From JAJDGF01 sp031549325 (GTDB lineage: Bacteria > Bacillota > Clostridia > Christensenellales > Aristaeellaceae): 64,000 nucleotides of DNA. The notes under the pieces are model-generated. The model had not been told where the DNA came from, did no database searches, and saw only the letters and a program-made list of their open reading frames with translations. Shown piece after piece: positions 7,870 to 16,147 of the stretch; positions within the stretch are counted from its first letter, which is position 1, and every line of letters starts with the position of its first letter. The DNA is taken from contig JAVBQA010000048.1 of the NCBI GenBank assembly GCA_031549325.1, forward strand, positions 12,519 through 76,518. The letters are read 5' to 3'. The position numbers were made by a program, and so were the translations under genes.

Positions 7870-9237
7870 ATGAACAACAGCATCCTGCGCTGGGAGGGGG
7901 ACTTCACCCGGTCAGTGCTGCGCCTGGCAGGGCCGATCTCGCTGCAGGCGCTGCTCACCTCCCTGATGCACATCCTGGACAACGCCATGGTGGCGGGCCT
8001 GGGCAGCGACGCGCCTTTCGCGGGGGTCGGACAGGCCAACAAGGTCACGTTTCTGCTGCAGGTGATCATGTTCGGCATGGTCAGCGGCGCGTCGATCTTC
8101 ACCGCGCAGTACTGGGGCAAGCGCGATCTGCCCGGCATCCACCGCACGATGGGGCTGGGGCTGGTGACCGCGCTGTCCGTGGCGCTGCTGTTCTTCGTGC
8201 CGGTGATGGCCGCGCCCGAGGCGATCATGCGCCTGCTGATCGTCGACGCCGAGGCGGCTGCCTACGGCGCGCAATACCTGCGCATCATCGCGTTTGTGTA
8301 CCTGCTGGACGCGGTGCTGATGGTGTACGAGGCGGTGCTGCGCTCCACCGAGCACGTGATTCTGCCCACCATCGCGGGCACCGCGGCCATCTGCACCAAC
8401 ACTTTTTTGAACTACTGCCTGATCTACGGCAACTTCGGTCTGCCGCGCCTCGAGGGGCGCGGCGCGGCCGTCGCCACGCTGATCGGCGTGGGGGTGCAGG
8501 TGACGATCCTGATCAGCGCCAGCTATCTCAAGAAATTCCCGAGCGCCATCCACCCGCGCGACCTGCGTCTGCCGGAGCGCGCCGTGATCAGGAAATACTT
8601 CCGCACCGTGGCCCCGGTGATGCTGAACGAAGGACTGTGGTCGCTGGGCGTGGTGATGTATTCCGCGGCGTACGGGCGCATGGGCGTCAGCGCGTCGGCG
8701 GCGGCCAATCTGTTTGAGAGCGTGCAGCAGCTGGCCTATGTCACGCTGCGCGGCACGACCAGCGCCTGCGCGATCCTGGTGGGCAAGGCCATCGGCGCCG
8801 GGTGCCTGGACGAGGCGCAGCGGATCGCCAAGCGCATCCTGAGCTACGCCATGATCCTGTGCGCGGGCATCGGGCTGCTGGTGGTGCTGTTCGCGGGCAA
8901 CATCGTGTCGCTGTTCAGCGTGTCCGACGCCGTCGCCCAGAACACGCGGGGCATCATCCGGGTGTTCGGGCTGACCATGTGGATCTCGGGCGGCTGCAGC
9001 ACGCTGATCGTGGGCGTGCTGCGCGCGGGGGGCGACGTGGTCTGCTCGGGCGTGATCGACGTGGTTTTCCTGTGGTTGGTGGGCGTGCCCCTGGTTTGGA
9101 TCTTTGGGCCGGGCCTGGGCTGGCCGGTGGTGATGGTGTATCTGCTGACGAAAGTCGAGGAGATCCTCAAGCTGGTTTTCAGCCTGCGGAGGTTAAGATC
9201 GCGCAAATGGATACACAATCTGGTGGAAGATTCCTGA
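7870..9237 (+). CDS. MATE-family efflux transporter
   Basis: An integral membrane protein of 455 residues with about 12 hydrophobic segments in two homologous halves. Typical MATE features are the N-terminal LRLAGPISLQALLTSL helix, the NAMVAGLG loop and the GQANKVTF segment. Family members export drugs or metabolites using Na+ or H+ gradients. The ATG at 7870 follows AGGAGAG; an upstream GTG at 7831 would add a hydrophilic leader and lacks a ribosome site. It lies 46 bases behind the GH127-like gene and may be co-transcribed, but nothing in the sequence fixes the substrate. Confidence 0.9.
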   Translation: MNNSILRWEGDFTRSVLRLAGPISLQALLTSLMHILDNAMVAGLGSDAPFAGVGQANKVTFLLQVIMFGMVSGASIFTAQYWGKRDLPGIHRTMGLGLVTALSVALLFFVPVMAAPEAIMRLLIVDAEAAAYGAQYLRIIAFVYLLDAVLMVYEAVLRSTEHVILPTIAGTAAICTNTFLNYCLIYGNFGLPRLEGRGAAVATLIGVGVQVTILISASYLKKFPSAIHPRDLRLPERAVIRKYFRTVAPVMLNEGLWSLGVVMYSAAYGRMGVSASAAANLFESVQQLAYVTLRGTTSACAILVGKAIGAGCLDEAQRIAKRILSYAMILCAGIGLLVVLFAGNIVSLFSVSDAVAQNTRGIIRVFGLTMWISGGCSTLIVGVLRAGGDVVCSGVIDVVFLWLVGVPLVWIFGPGLGWPVVMVYLLTKVEEILKLVFSLRRLRSRKWIHNLVEDS

Positions 9238-9275
9238 CGATTGTGATAGGATAGTCCCCATAAGGAAGTGAACGC

Positions 9276-9494
9276 ATGCTCGTATTGTTTGGCCCGCTTC
9301 TCTATTTGCTGATGATCGTCGCGCTGCCCATCGGGCTGCTTGCGATCGCGATTTCCGTCTGGGTGACGGTGCTGCGCAGGCGCGGCAAGGTGCAGGGCGA
9401 GCACTACATCGAGGGCGAGTTCGTGGAAGAACCCGGCGCGCGGCAGGACCCCGCGCTGGGCGAGCCGCCTGAAGAAACGGGAGATGACGCATGA
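9276..9494 (+). CDS. Small single-pass membrane protein coupled to rex
   Basis: A 72-residue protein with one long N-terminal hydrophobic segment (about residues 3-35, a possible hairpin or single helix), then RRRGK and an acidic, proline-rich tail. No family recognised. AAGGAAGTG precedes the ATG, and the stop overlaps the rex start in an ATGA arrangement (9491-9494), so the two are translationally coupled. The positive patch after the helix predicts a cytoplasmic C-terminus. It could be a membrane partner of the redox regulator, but this is only inferred from position. Confidence 0.7.
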   Translation: MLVLFGPLLYLLMIVALPIGLLAIAISVWVTVLRRRGKVQGEHYIEGEFVEEPGARQDPALGEPPEETGDDA

Positions 9495-10132
9495 GCAAGG
9501 AAAGAGTGTCCAACGCGGTGGTGTCCCGGCTGCCGGTGTATTACCGGTATCTGTTGAGCTTGGAAAAACTTGGCTATGTGCGCATCTCCAGCCAGCAGCT
9601 GGGCGAGCGGATGGGCCTGACCGCCTCGCAGATTCGTCAGGACATCAACTGCTTCGGCGGTTTTGGCCAGCAGGGTTATGGGTATAATGTATCCGGGCTG
9701 AGGATGCGCGTGGGCGAGATCCTGGGCCTGGACAAAACCTATCACATGGTGATTCTGGGCGCGGGCAACATCGGCCGTGCGGTTTCGCACTACAAGGCCT
9801 TCTTCAAGATGGGCTTCGTGCTGGACGCGCTGTTCGACGTGGATCCAAAGCTAGTCGGGCGCATGGAGGGGGGCAGGCAGGTGCTGCCCATGGACCAGCT
9901 GGACACCTACCTCAGGAACAACCGGATCGACATGGGCGTGATCGCGGTGCCCGATGTCGCCGCCCAAGGCGCGTGCGACGCGCTGGTGGCCGGGGGCGTC
10001 AAGGCCATCTGGAATTTTGCGCCCATCGACCTGGACGTGCCCAGCGACGTGGTGCTCAAGAGCGTGCACTTGCAGGACGCGCTGCTGGTGCTGTCCTACT
10101 ATATGAACAACGCCGGGGAGAAAAACAACTAG
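9491..10132 (+). CDS. rex: Redox-sensing transcriptional repressor Rex
   Basis: Rex represses fermentation and respiration genes and leaves DNA when NADH binds. The protein is 213 residues, the family norm. The N-terminal winged helix runs to about residue 80 with the recognition helix SQIRQDINCFGGFGQQGYGY (the family usually has VRKDLSYFGEFG...GYNV). The Rossmann fold follows with GAGNIGRA near residue 91, and the C-terminal swapped helix ends the protein. It overlaps the preceding small membrane protein gene by four bases and is followed nine bases later by a VanW-family gene, so all three probably form one operon. Confidence 0.93.
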   Translation: MSKERVSNAVVSRLPVYYRYLLSLEKLGYVRISSQQLGERMGLTASQIRQDINCFGGFGQQGYGYNVSGLRMRVGEILGLDKTYHMVILGAGNIGRAVSHYKAFFKMGFVLDALFDVDPKLVGRMEGGRQVLPMDQLDTYLRNNRIDMGVIAVPDVAAQGACDALVAGGVKAIWNFAPIDLDVPSDVVLKSVHLQDALLVLSYYMNNAGEKNN

Positions 10133-10141
10133 GAGCCAGGC

Positions 10142-11731
10142 ATGAACAACGACAACAAGGGCGCGGAGCACAGGCGGAGAATCACTTCGGCCACCCGGCC
10201 CGCCGTGAAGTCGCAGCCGAGGCAGGCGCGCACGGCGGAGCCGGATGACCTTTTTCTTGAGGCGCTGGATGCGCCTTTGGCCAAGCCGGCCAAGCCCCTG
10301 CCCGAGCAGCACAAAAAGCCCCGCAGACGCAAGCCTGTGAAACAGGCATGGTGGGCCACGCCCGTGGCGCTGTGCATGCTTTCCGTGCTTCTGCTTTTGT
10401 GTTCGTTCATGGTGGCCGAGATACGCGGCTATGCCGGCTTTCTCCAGAAAAAGCAGCATGTGGACCGCGCCACCTTCTATCCCGGCGTGTCCGTGGAGAG
10501 CGTGGACCTGTCCCAGATGACGCTGGAGCAGGCGCAGGCCGAGTGGGCTGCCCGCGACCAGCGCGCGCGCGATGCCTTGACGCTCAAGCTGGTGCTGGGC
10601 GAGCGGACCTGGGATGTGGACGCCGAATCCCTCGGGTATCACAGCAACTATGAGCAGGCCATCACGAGCGCGTGGTCGGTGGGGCGCTACGGCACGCTGG
10701 AGGAGCGCTACCAGGTGGTCAACTCGCTCACCAGCGACGACTGGAGGCGCGATTTCCCGGTGGAGCGCGGGCTGGACGAGAACCACGCGCTGCAGGGCCT
10801 GACCCCGCTGGCCAACGCGCTGAGCGTGCCGGTGGTCAACGCCGCCGTGCTGGACTTCAACGAGAAGGACAGGAGTTTCACCTTCACCGACAGCCGCCCC
10901 GGCGCGGAAGTCGACCCTAACGAGCTGCTGGACAGCATCAAGAAGGCGGCCGCAAGCGGCGCGCGCACCGTGCGCATCAACCGCCGCGAGGTGCCGCCCC
11001 TGGACACCGCCCGAACCCTGGCCGACACCTACGGCCAGATCTCCTCGGCCTCCACCGACGCCGGGTTTTCCACCAGCAACCGGCTGGCCAACCTGAAGCT
11101 GTCGACCGCCGGGCTGAACGGGCTGCGCATCGAGCCGGGCGAGACCTTCTCCTTTAACAAGACGCTGGGCAAGCGCACCGCCAAAAAGGGCTACAAGCCC
11201 GCCGGCGCCTACGAGAACGGCATCACCACCAACCAGCTGGGCGGCGGCATCTGCCAGGTGTCCACCACGCTGTTCAACGCCGTCGCCAAGGCCGACATGA
11301 AGATCGTCGAGCGCGCGCCCCATTCCCGCCCGTCCAGCTACGTGGGCCTCGGGAAAGACGCCGCCGTCAACTGGCCCAACCAGGATTTCCGGTTCACCAA
11401 TACGTCGGATTATCCGATCTACATCACCGCTTCCCTCAGCAAGAGCAAGAAGGTGCAGATGGCCGTCTATGGGAAAAAGCTGCCCGGCGGCGTGACCATC
11501 CAGATCACATCGGAAAAGACCGCCGAGTATCCCGCCAAGGCCGACCAGGTCACAAAAGACCCCAACCTGCTGCCCGGCGAGCGCGTCGTGGTCGAGGCCG
11601 CCCGCAACGGCTACCGCGCCGTCACCTACCGCGTCTACCTGGACGCCAAGGGCAAGCAGCTGAAGAAAGTCGAGCTGTGCAAGAGCTATTACGCCCCGTC
11701 CGGCGCGATCGTGCGGGTGGGGACGGAATGA
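10142..11731 (+). CDS. VanW-family surface protein with peptidoglycan-binding-4 domain
   Basis: A 529-residue protein with a basic cytoplasmic N-terminus, one membrane helix at about residues 78-98, and an external region. The external part has a PG_binding_4-type segment (ERTWDVDAESLGY) and then the VanW domain, recognised by GETFSFNKTLGKRT, GGGICQVSTTLFNA and the HSRPSSYVGLGKDAAV segment. The C-terminal 80 residues resemble a G5-like beta domain (LLPGERVVVE...RVYLDAKG). Related proteins such as YoaR occur widely in Clostridia; their biochemical role is not settled but points to the cell wall. AGGAG precedes the ATG, nine bases after rex. Confidence 0.88.
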   Translation: MNNDNKGAEHRRRITSATRPAVKSQPRQARTAEPDDLFLEALDAPLAKPAKPLPEQHKKPRRRKPVKQAWWATPVALCMLSVLLLLCSFMVAEIRGYAGFLQKKQHVDRATFYPGVSVESVDLSQMTLEQAQAEWAARDQRARDALTLKLVLGERTWDVDAESLGYHSNYEQAITSAWSVGRYGTLEERYQVVNSLTSDDWRRDFPVERGLDENHALQGLTPLANALSVPVVNAAVLDFNEKDRSFTFTDSRPGAEVDPNELLDSIKKAAASGARTVRINRREVPPLDTARTLADTYGQISSASTDAGFSTSNRLANLKLSTAGLNGLRIEPGETFSFNKTLGKRTAKKGYKPAGAYENGITTNQLGGGICQVSTTLFNAVAKADMKIVERAPHSRPSSYVGLGKDAAVNWPNQDFRFTNTSDYPIYITASLSKSKKVQMAVYGKKLPGGVTIQITSEKTAEYPAKADQVTKDPNLLPGERVVVEAARNGYRAVTYRVYLDAKGKQLKKVELCKSYYAPSGAIVRVGTE

Positions 11732-11765
11732 TTCACAAAGGATCAACTCAATCGGAGGTGCTAGT

Positions 11766-12686
11766 TTGCCCGTCAAAATCCCCAACAACCTGCCCGCGGT
11801 CTCGGTGCTGAAGGATGAGAACATTTTCGTGATGGACGAGTCTCGCGCGGCCACCCAGGACATCCGCCCGCTGCGGGTGGCTCTATTGAACCTGATGCCC
11901 ACCAAGGAGGTCACCGAAACCCAGCTGCTGCGCGTGATCGGAAACACGCCGCTGCAGGTCGAGGTAACCCTGCTCAGAACCGCCACCCACGAGTCGAGGA
12001 ACACGAGCACCGCGCACCTGGACGCGTTCTATCAGACCTTTGACGACGTGAAGGACCAGAAGTTTGACGGGCTGATCATCACCGGCGCGCCGGTGGAACT
12101 GCTCGCGTTTCACGAGGTGGACTACTGGCACGAGCTGACCCAGATCATCGACTGGGCAGAGAAGCACGTGTTTTCGACCTTCTACATCTGCTGGGCCGCC
12201 CAGGCCGGGATGTATTACCACTACGGCGTGCCCAAGCACGAGCTGAAGCAGAAGTGTTCCGGCGTGTTCCGCCACCGGGTGCTGGCGCCCGGCCACCCGC
12301 TCATGCGCGGCTTTGACAGCACGTTCCACGCGCCCCACTCGCGCCACACCGAGGTGCGCAGAGAGGACATCGAGAAGGTGCCTCAGCTGATCATGCTGAG
12401 CGACAGCGAGGTGGCCGGAGTCTACATCGTCGCCGATGTGAGCGGCCGCCGCTTCTATGTGACCGGCCACAGCGAGTACGATCCCTACACGCTGAAGCTG
12501 GAGTACGAGCGCGACATCAACAAGGGCATGAACGTGCCGGTTCCTTATCATTACTTCCCCGGGGATGACCCGGCGCAGGAGCCCAACGTGCGCTGGCGCG
12601 CCCACTCAAACCTGCTGTTTCAGAACTGGCTGAACTACTTCGTGTACCAGGAAACGCCCTACGACCTGAGCAAGATCGGCGGCTAG
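11766..12686 (+). CDS. metA: Homoserine O-acetyltransferase (MetA/MetAS)
   Basis: Catalyses the first committed step of methionine synthesis, acylating homoserine. The 306 residues align with MetA numbering: nucleophile Cys142 in ICWAAQAG, and His235 and Glu237 in GHSEYD. Residue 111 is Glu (GAPVE at 107-111); from published work on this family, Glu111 goes with acetyl-CoA use whereas E. coli MetA has Gly and uses succinyl-CoA, so an acetyltransferase is predicted. The start is a TTG at 11766 with GGAGGTG five bases upstream. No SAM riboswitch or T-box is visible in the 34-base gap behind the VanW gene. Confidence 0.93.
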   Translation: MPVKIPNNLPAVSVLKDENIFVMDESRAATQDIRPLRVALLNLMPTKEVTETQLLRVIGNTPLQVEVTLLRTATHESRNTSTAHLDAFYQTFDDVKDQKFDGLIITGAPVELLAFHEVDYWHELTQIIDWAEKHVFSTFYICWAAQAGMYYHYGVPKHELKQKCSGVFRHRVLAPGHPLMRGFDSTFHAPHSRHTEVRREDIEKVPQLIMLSDSEVAGVYIVADVSGRRFYVTGHSEYDPYTLKLEYERDINKGMNVPVPYHYFPGDDPAQEPNVRWRAHSNLLFQNWLNYFVYQETPYDLSKIGG

Positions 12687-12774
12687 CCGGAGTGGCCGGC
12701 GGATGCGCTTGAAGCTGCATCTGGGGGTTCCGATCGACCCGCGCGAATGGGCATAATTTTTACACGGAATCCCC

Positions 12775-12803
12775 TTGACGCAGTGAATCCGGTTTGTTAT
12801 AAT
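12775..12803 (+). promoter_or_regulatory. Promoter of the tRNA cluster
   Basis: TTGACG at 12775-12780, 17-base spacer, TATAAT at 12798-12803, with TGT before the -10 box. One of the strongest promoters in the window. Confidence 0.85.
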
Positions 12804-12843
12804 AACCCTTGCCGCTTCTGTAAACCTGGGAGGCGGTCCCCAG

Positions 12844-12920
12844 CGGGGTGTAGCGCAGCTCGGTAGCGCACGTGCTTTGGGAGCATGGGGTCGCAGGTTC
12901 GAATCCTGTCACCCCGACCA
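12844..12920 (+). tRNA. tRNA-Pro (anticodon TGG), CCA encoded
   Basis: Cloverleaf with acceptor CGGGGTG/CACCCCG, anticodon stem CGTGC/GCATG around loop TTTGGGA (anticodon TGG), TTCGAAT T-loop, and encoded ACCA end. Confidence 0.95.
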
Positions 12921-12927
12921 TTTACCT

Positions 12928-13003
12928 GGCCCCTTGGTCAAGCGGTCTAAGACACCGCCCTTTCACGGCGGTAACAGGGGTTCGAGTCCCCTAGGGGTCA
13001 CCA
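12928..13003 (+). tRNA. tRNA-Glu (anticodon TTC), CCA encoded
   Basis: Acceptor GGCCCCT/AGGGGTC, anticodon stem CCGCC/GGCGG around CTTTCAC (anticodon TTC), TTCGAGT T-loop, encoded ACCA. Confidence 0.95.
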
Positions 13004-13012
13004 ATTGCGTCG

Positions 13013-13039
13013 TCGAAGCGCACGCGCTGTGCGCTTCGA
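13013..13039 (+). other. Perfect 11-bp hairpin in the tRNA spacer
   Basis: TCGAAGCGCAC pairs perfectly with GTGCGCTTCGA around a GCGCT loop, between tRNA-Glu and tRNA-Met. No T-run follows, so it is more likely a processing or pausing structure than a terminator. Confidence 0.6.
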
Positions 13040-13057
13040 TGAGACCATGAGCGCCAT

Positions 13058-13134
13058 GGGCCTTTAGCTCAGTTGGTCAGAGCAGTCGGCTCATAACCGA
13101 TCGGTCCGGGGTTCAAGTCCCTGAAGGCCCACCA
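13058..13134 (+). tRNA. tRNA with anticodon CAT (elongator Met or Ile2), CCA encoded
   Basis: Acceptor GGGCCTT/AAGGCCC, anticodon stem GTCGG/CCGAT around CTCATAA. The G1-C72 pair argues against an initiator tRNA. Elongator Met and lysidine-modified Ile2 both carry CAT and cannot be told apart safely by eye. Confidence 0.9.
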
Positions 13135-13147
13135 CAGTTTTATACAT

Positions 13148-13224
13148 GGTCCGGTAGTTCAGTTGGTTAGAATGCCAGCCTGTCACGCTGGAGGTCGAGG
13201 GTTCGAGCCCCTTCCGGATCGCCA
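13148..13224 (+). tRNA. tRNA-Asp (anticodon GTC), CCA encoded
   Basis: Acceptor GGTCCGG/CCGGATC, anticodon stem CCAGC/GCTGG around CTGTCAC (anticodon GTC), TTCGAGC T-loop, encoded GCCA. Confidence 0.95.
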
Positions 13225-13254
13225 AAGCGCCCCCTCTGATGAAGGGGCGCTTTC
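13224..13254 (+). terminator. Terminator of the tRNA cluster
   Basis: AAAGCGCCCC at 13224-13233 pairs with GGGGCGCTTT at 13244-13253. The U-tract is short (TTT), but the stem is long and follows directly on the last tRNA. Confidence 0.7.
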
Positions 13255-13275
13255 CACATAGAGAGGTTGAACGCG

Positions 13276-13734
13276 ATGCCGACACTGCACCTGATGATCG
13301 GTCTGCCCGCGAGCGGCAAGACCACCTATGCCAGGGCGCTGGCCGAGCGCGAGCGCGCGCTGCTGCTGACGCCGGACGAATGGCAGATCCGGCTGACCGG
13401 GGCCGACATGTTTCGCCCCGACCACGACAGGATCCACAGCTGCATCGAACAGATCATGTGGGATGTGGCCGCGCGGGCGCTGCAGCTGGGCGCGAATGTG
13501 ATCCTCGACTTTGGCTGCTGGGCGCGGGAAGAGCGCGACGAGTTCCGGCGGAAGACCGAGGCGCTGGGCGCGGGGTTCAAGCTGCACTACATGGACGTGC
13601 CCCGGGAAGAACTGTTTCGCCGCCTTGACATCCGGAACGCGCAGCAGCCCGAAGGCGCGTTCGTCATCCCGCGAGGCGAGATGGAGAAGTACATGCAGAT
13701 CTTCCAGCCGCCCGAACCGGGCGAATTGGCTTGA
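13276..13734 (+). CDS. P-loop kinase-like ATPase (AAA_33 type)
   Basis: A 152-residue single-domain P-loop NTPase: Walker A GLPASGKTT at residues 9-17, a Walker B-like VILDFG near residue 77, and a Lid/arginine region at the C-terminus. Size and motif spacing match the AAA_33/zeta-toxin-like kinase group that phosphorylates small molecules or nucleic acid ends; the substrate is unknown. GAGAGG lies upstream of the ATG; an in-frame TTG at 13267 overlaps that site. It stands alone between the tRNA terminator and the recD2 promoter. Confidence 0.8.
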   Translation: MPTLHLMIGLPASGKTTYARALAERERALLLTPDEWQIRLTGADMFRPDHDRIHSCIEQIMWDVAARALQLGANVILDFGCWAREERDEFRRKTEALGAGFKLHYMDVPREELFRRLDIRNAQQPEGAFVIPRGEMEKYMQIFQPPEPGELA

Positions 13735-13776
13735 CCCAAACCGCTCGCCTGCCCTGTCCGCTCAGTTTACCCATGT

Positions 13777-13805
13777 TTGCGCGCGGCCGCGTTTGGGGTT
13801 ATAAT
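13777..13805 (+). promoter_or_regulatory. Promoter of recD2
   Basis: TTGCGC at 13777-13782, 17-base spacer, TATAAT at 13800-13805. Confidence 0.7.
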
Positions 13806-13834
13806 GGGTGTATTCTATACGCACGGAGGCACGC

Positions 13835-16054
13835 ATGCCAAGGATTGAAGGAACCGTCGAGGACGTGGTGTTCAGGAACGACCAGAACGGCTGGACGGTG
13901 CTTTCGCTGAAATCGGGGCGGGAGCGCGTATCGGCCGTGGGCGTGATCGGGCCCATCTCCGCGGGCGAAAAGGTGGTCATCGAGGGCGACTGGGCCGAGC
14001 ACCCGGATTACGGGCGGCAGGTGAAGATCCAGTCGATCGAGTCGGTCGCGCCCACGACGGTGTCCGGCATCGAGAAGTATCTCGGTTCGGGCATCGTCAA
14101 GGGCGTCGGCCCGGCCACGGCCAAGCTGATCGTGCAGAAGTTCGGCAAGGACGCGCTGGACGTGCTGGACATGGCGCCTGAGCGCATGACCGAGATCCCG
14201 GGCATCGGCCCCAAGCGCGCGGGCGTGATCGCCGAGAGCTACCGCCTGCAGCGCGAGGCGCGGGCGGCCATGGTGTTCCTGCAGGGGCATGGGCTGTCGC
14301 CCGCCATGGCGGCCAAGGTGTACCGCGCGCTTGGGCAGCACACGCAGGCGCTGGTCAAGAACAATCCGTATCTGCTGGTGGACAAGGTCGACGGCGTCGG
14401 CTTTCGAACGGCGGATGCCATCGCCTACTCGATGGGCATCGAGAAGGAATCGCTGCCCCGCCTCCAGAGCGGCATACGCCACGTGCTGTCCGAGGCCGTA
14501 AACGGGGCCGGCCACACGTATCTGCCCAAGGGCGCGCTGCTGGACAAGGCCGGGCAGATCCTGCAGGTGGATCTGTCGCTGATTCAGGACGCGCTGACCG
14601 CGATGACCTTTGATTACCGGCTGATGCAGGTGGACGGAGACGACGAGACGCGGATATACCTGCCACAGCTGTTCGAGGCCGAAGGGCAGGTGGCGCGGCT
14701 CTTGACCGAGCGGCTGCACCAGGGGCCGCCCGAGGGGATCGCGGGCCTCGACCAGAAAATCGACAAATTCGAGAAGCGCAGCCATGTCACGCTGTGCCAG
14801 GAGCAGCGCGACGCGGTGCGGCTGGCGGCCTCGGGAGGCGTGGCCATCATCACCGGCGGGCCGGGCACCGGCAAGACCACCGGCATCAAGTGCATCATCG
14901 AGCTGCTGGAAAAGCAGGGCGCGGACACGCTGGGCGCGCCCACCGGGCGCGCCGCCAAGCGCATGTCCGAGGCCACGGGCTACGCGGCGCGCACCATCCA
15001 CCGGCTGCTGGAGTACGCGGGGGAGGAGGGCGCCTTCGCCCGCAATGAGGACAACCCGCTGGACGCGGACAGCGTGATCGTGGACGAGATGAGCATGGTG
15101 GACATCTTCCTGATGAGGTCGCTCCTGCGGGCCCTGAAGCCGGGCGCGCGGCTGATTCTGGTGGGCGACGCCAACCAGCTGCCCTCCGTGGGCGCGGGCA
15201 ACGTGCTGCGGGATCTGATCGCAAGCGGTGTCATCCCCACCGTGCAGCTGACAGAGATCTTCCGCCAGGCCGCCGAGAGCATGATCGTGGTGAGCGCCCA
15301 CAGAATCCACAAGGGCGAGCCGCCGCTGCTCAACCAAAAGGGCGGCGATTTCTTCCTGGAGCGCACCGGCACCGCCGCCGAGGCTTTGGCCCGCGTGCTG
15401 GCGCTGACTTCTGAGCGCCTGCCCCGGTATATGGGGCTGGATTCCCTGCGCGACATTCAGGTGATGGCCCCGATGAAGAAGGGCGAGGCGGGCGTGTTCT
15501 CGATTAACCAGGCGCTGCAGCAGCAGCTCAACCCAAAGTCCGCCCAAAAGGCCGAGCTGATTCGCGAGGGCGCGCTTTTCCGCGAGGGTGACAAGGTGAT
15601 GCAGGTCAAGAACAACTACGAGTTGGTCTGGACGCGCGGCGCGGAAGAGGGCGTCGGCGTGTTCAACGGCGACATCGGCTTCATTGAAAGCATTGATCCG
15701 GAGGAGCGCTCGCTGGTGGTGCTGTTTGACGACGACCGCCGCTGCGAATACGCCGAGGACGTGCTGGACGAGCTGGAGCTGAGCTACTGCATGTCCGTCC
15801 ACAAGAGTCAGGGCTCCGAGTTTGAAGCCGTCGTGATGCCGCTAATCTCCGGCCCGCCCATGCTCTACACCCGGAACCTGCTCTATACCGCCGTCACCCG
15901 CGCCAAGCGCCTGGTGGTGCTCGTTGGCCGCGAGTCCTGCATCGCCCAGATGGTCAACAACAACCACATCGCCCAGCGCTACTCCGCCCTCGCGGAGCGG
16001 CTGAGGGTGGTGGGAGACGATGCGGGGAACCTCTGCCCCCCAGCAAGGGCCTGA
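13835..16054 (+). CDS. recD2: RecD2-type ATP-dependent DNA helicase
   Basis: A 739-residue superfamily 1B 5'-3' helicase of the RecD2 type, which acts without RecBC in DNA repair and fork maintenance. The N-terminal OB-like domain (IEGTVEDVVFRN) and tandem helix-hairpin-helix segments (GIVKGVGPATA, EIPGIGPKRAG) distinguish it from RecD. Walker A GGPGTGKTTG is near residue 345, Walker B is DEMSMVD, and motif VI-type SVHKSQGSEF is near residue 660. The ATG at 13835 has CGGAGG five bases before it; an upstream in-frame ATG at 13808 lies inside the promoter start region. Confidence 0.95.
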   Translation: MPRIEGTVEDVVFRNDQNGWTVLSLKSGRERVSAVGVIGPISAGEKVVIEGDWAEHPDYGRQVKIQSIESVAPTTVSGIEKYLGSGIVKGVGPATAKLIVQKFGKDALDVLDMAPERMTEIPGIGPKRAGVIAESYRLQREARAAMVFLQGHGLSPAMAAKVYRALGQHTQALVKNNPYLLVDKVDGVGFRTADAIAYSMGIEKESLPRLQSGIRHVLSEAVNGAGHTYLPKGALLDKAGQILQVDLSLIQDALTAMTFDYRLMQVDGDDETRIYLPQLFEAEGQVARLLTERLHQGPPEGIAGLDQKIDKFEKRSHVTLCQEQRDAVRLAASGGVAIITGGPGTGKTTGIKCIIELLEKQGADTLGAPTGRAAKRMSEATGYAARTIHRLLEYAGEEGAFARNEDNPLDADSVIVDEMSMVDIFLMRSLLRALKPGARLILVGDANQLPSVGAGNVLRDLIASGVIPTVQLTEIFRQAAESMIVVSAHRIHKGEPPLLNQKGGDFFLERTGTAAEALARVLALTSERLPRYMGLDSLRDIQVMAPMKKGEAGVFSINQALQQQLNPKSAQKAELIREGALFREGDKVMQVKNNYELVWTRGAEEGVGVFNGDIGFIESIDPEERSLVVLFDDDRRCEYAEDVLDELELSYCMSVHKSQGSEFEAVVMPLISGPPMLYTRNLLYTAVTRAKRLVVLVGRESCIAQMVNNNHIAQRYSALAERLRVVGDDAGNLCPPARA

Positions 16055-16147
16055 GGCCCCTGACTTCAATATGTGACAAGGCGCTTGCGTACATGGAACA
16101 CAGTCAAAGGTCGTCATCGGCGGAATTTCACGGATGGGGTGACTCTT

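Noticed and set aside
5868..8228. Open frame of 786 codons on the minus strand opposite the GH127-like and MATE genes
   Set aside because: It is a GC-rich antisense shadow: low-complexity composition rich in His, Arg and Gln, no family motifs, no ribosome site, while both plus-strand genes have clear family patterns.
11732..11765. SAM or Met-specific riboswitch before metA
   Set aside because: The gap to the upstream gene is only 34 bases and holds no more than the ribosome site.
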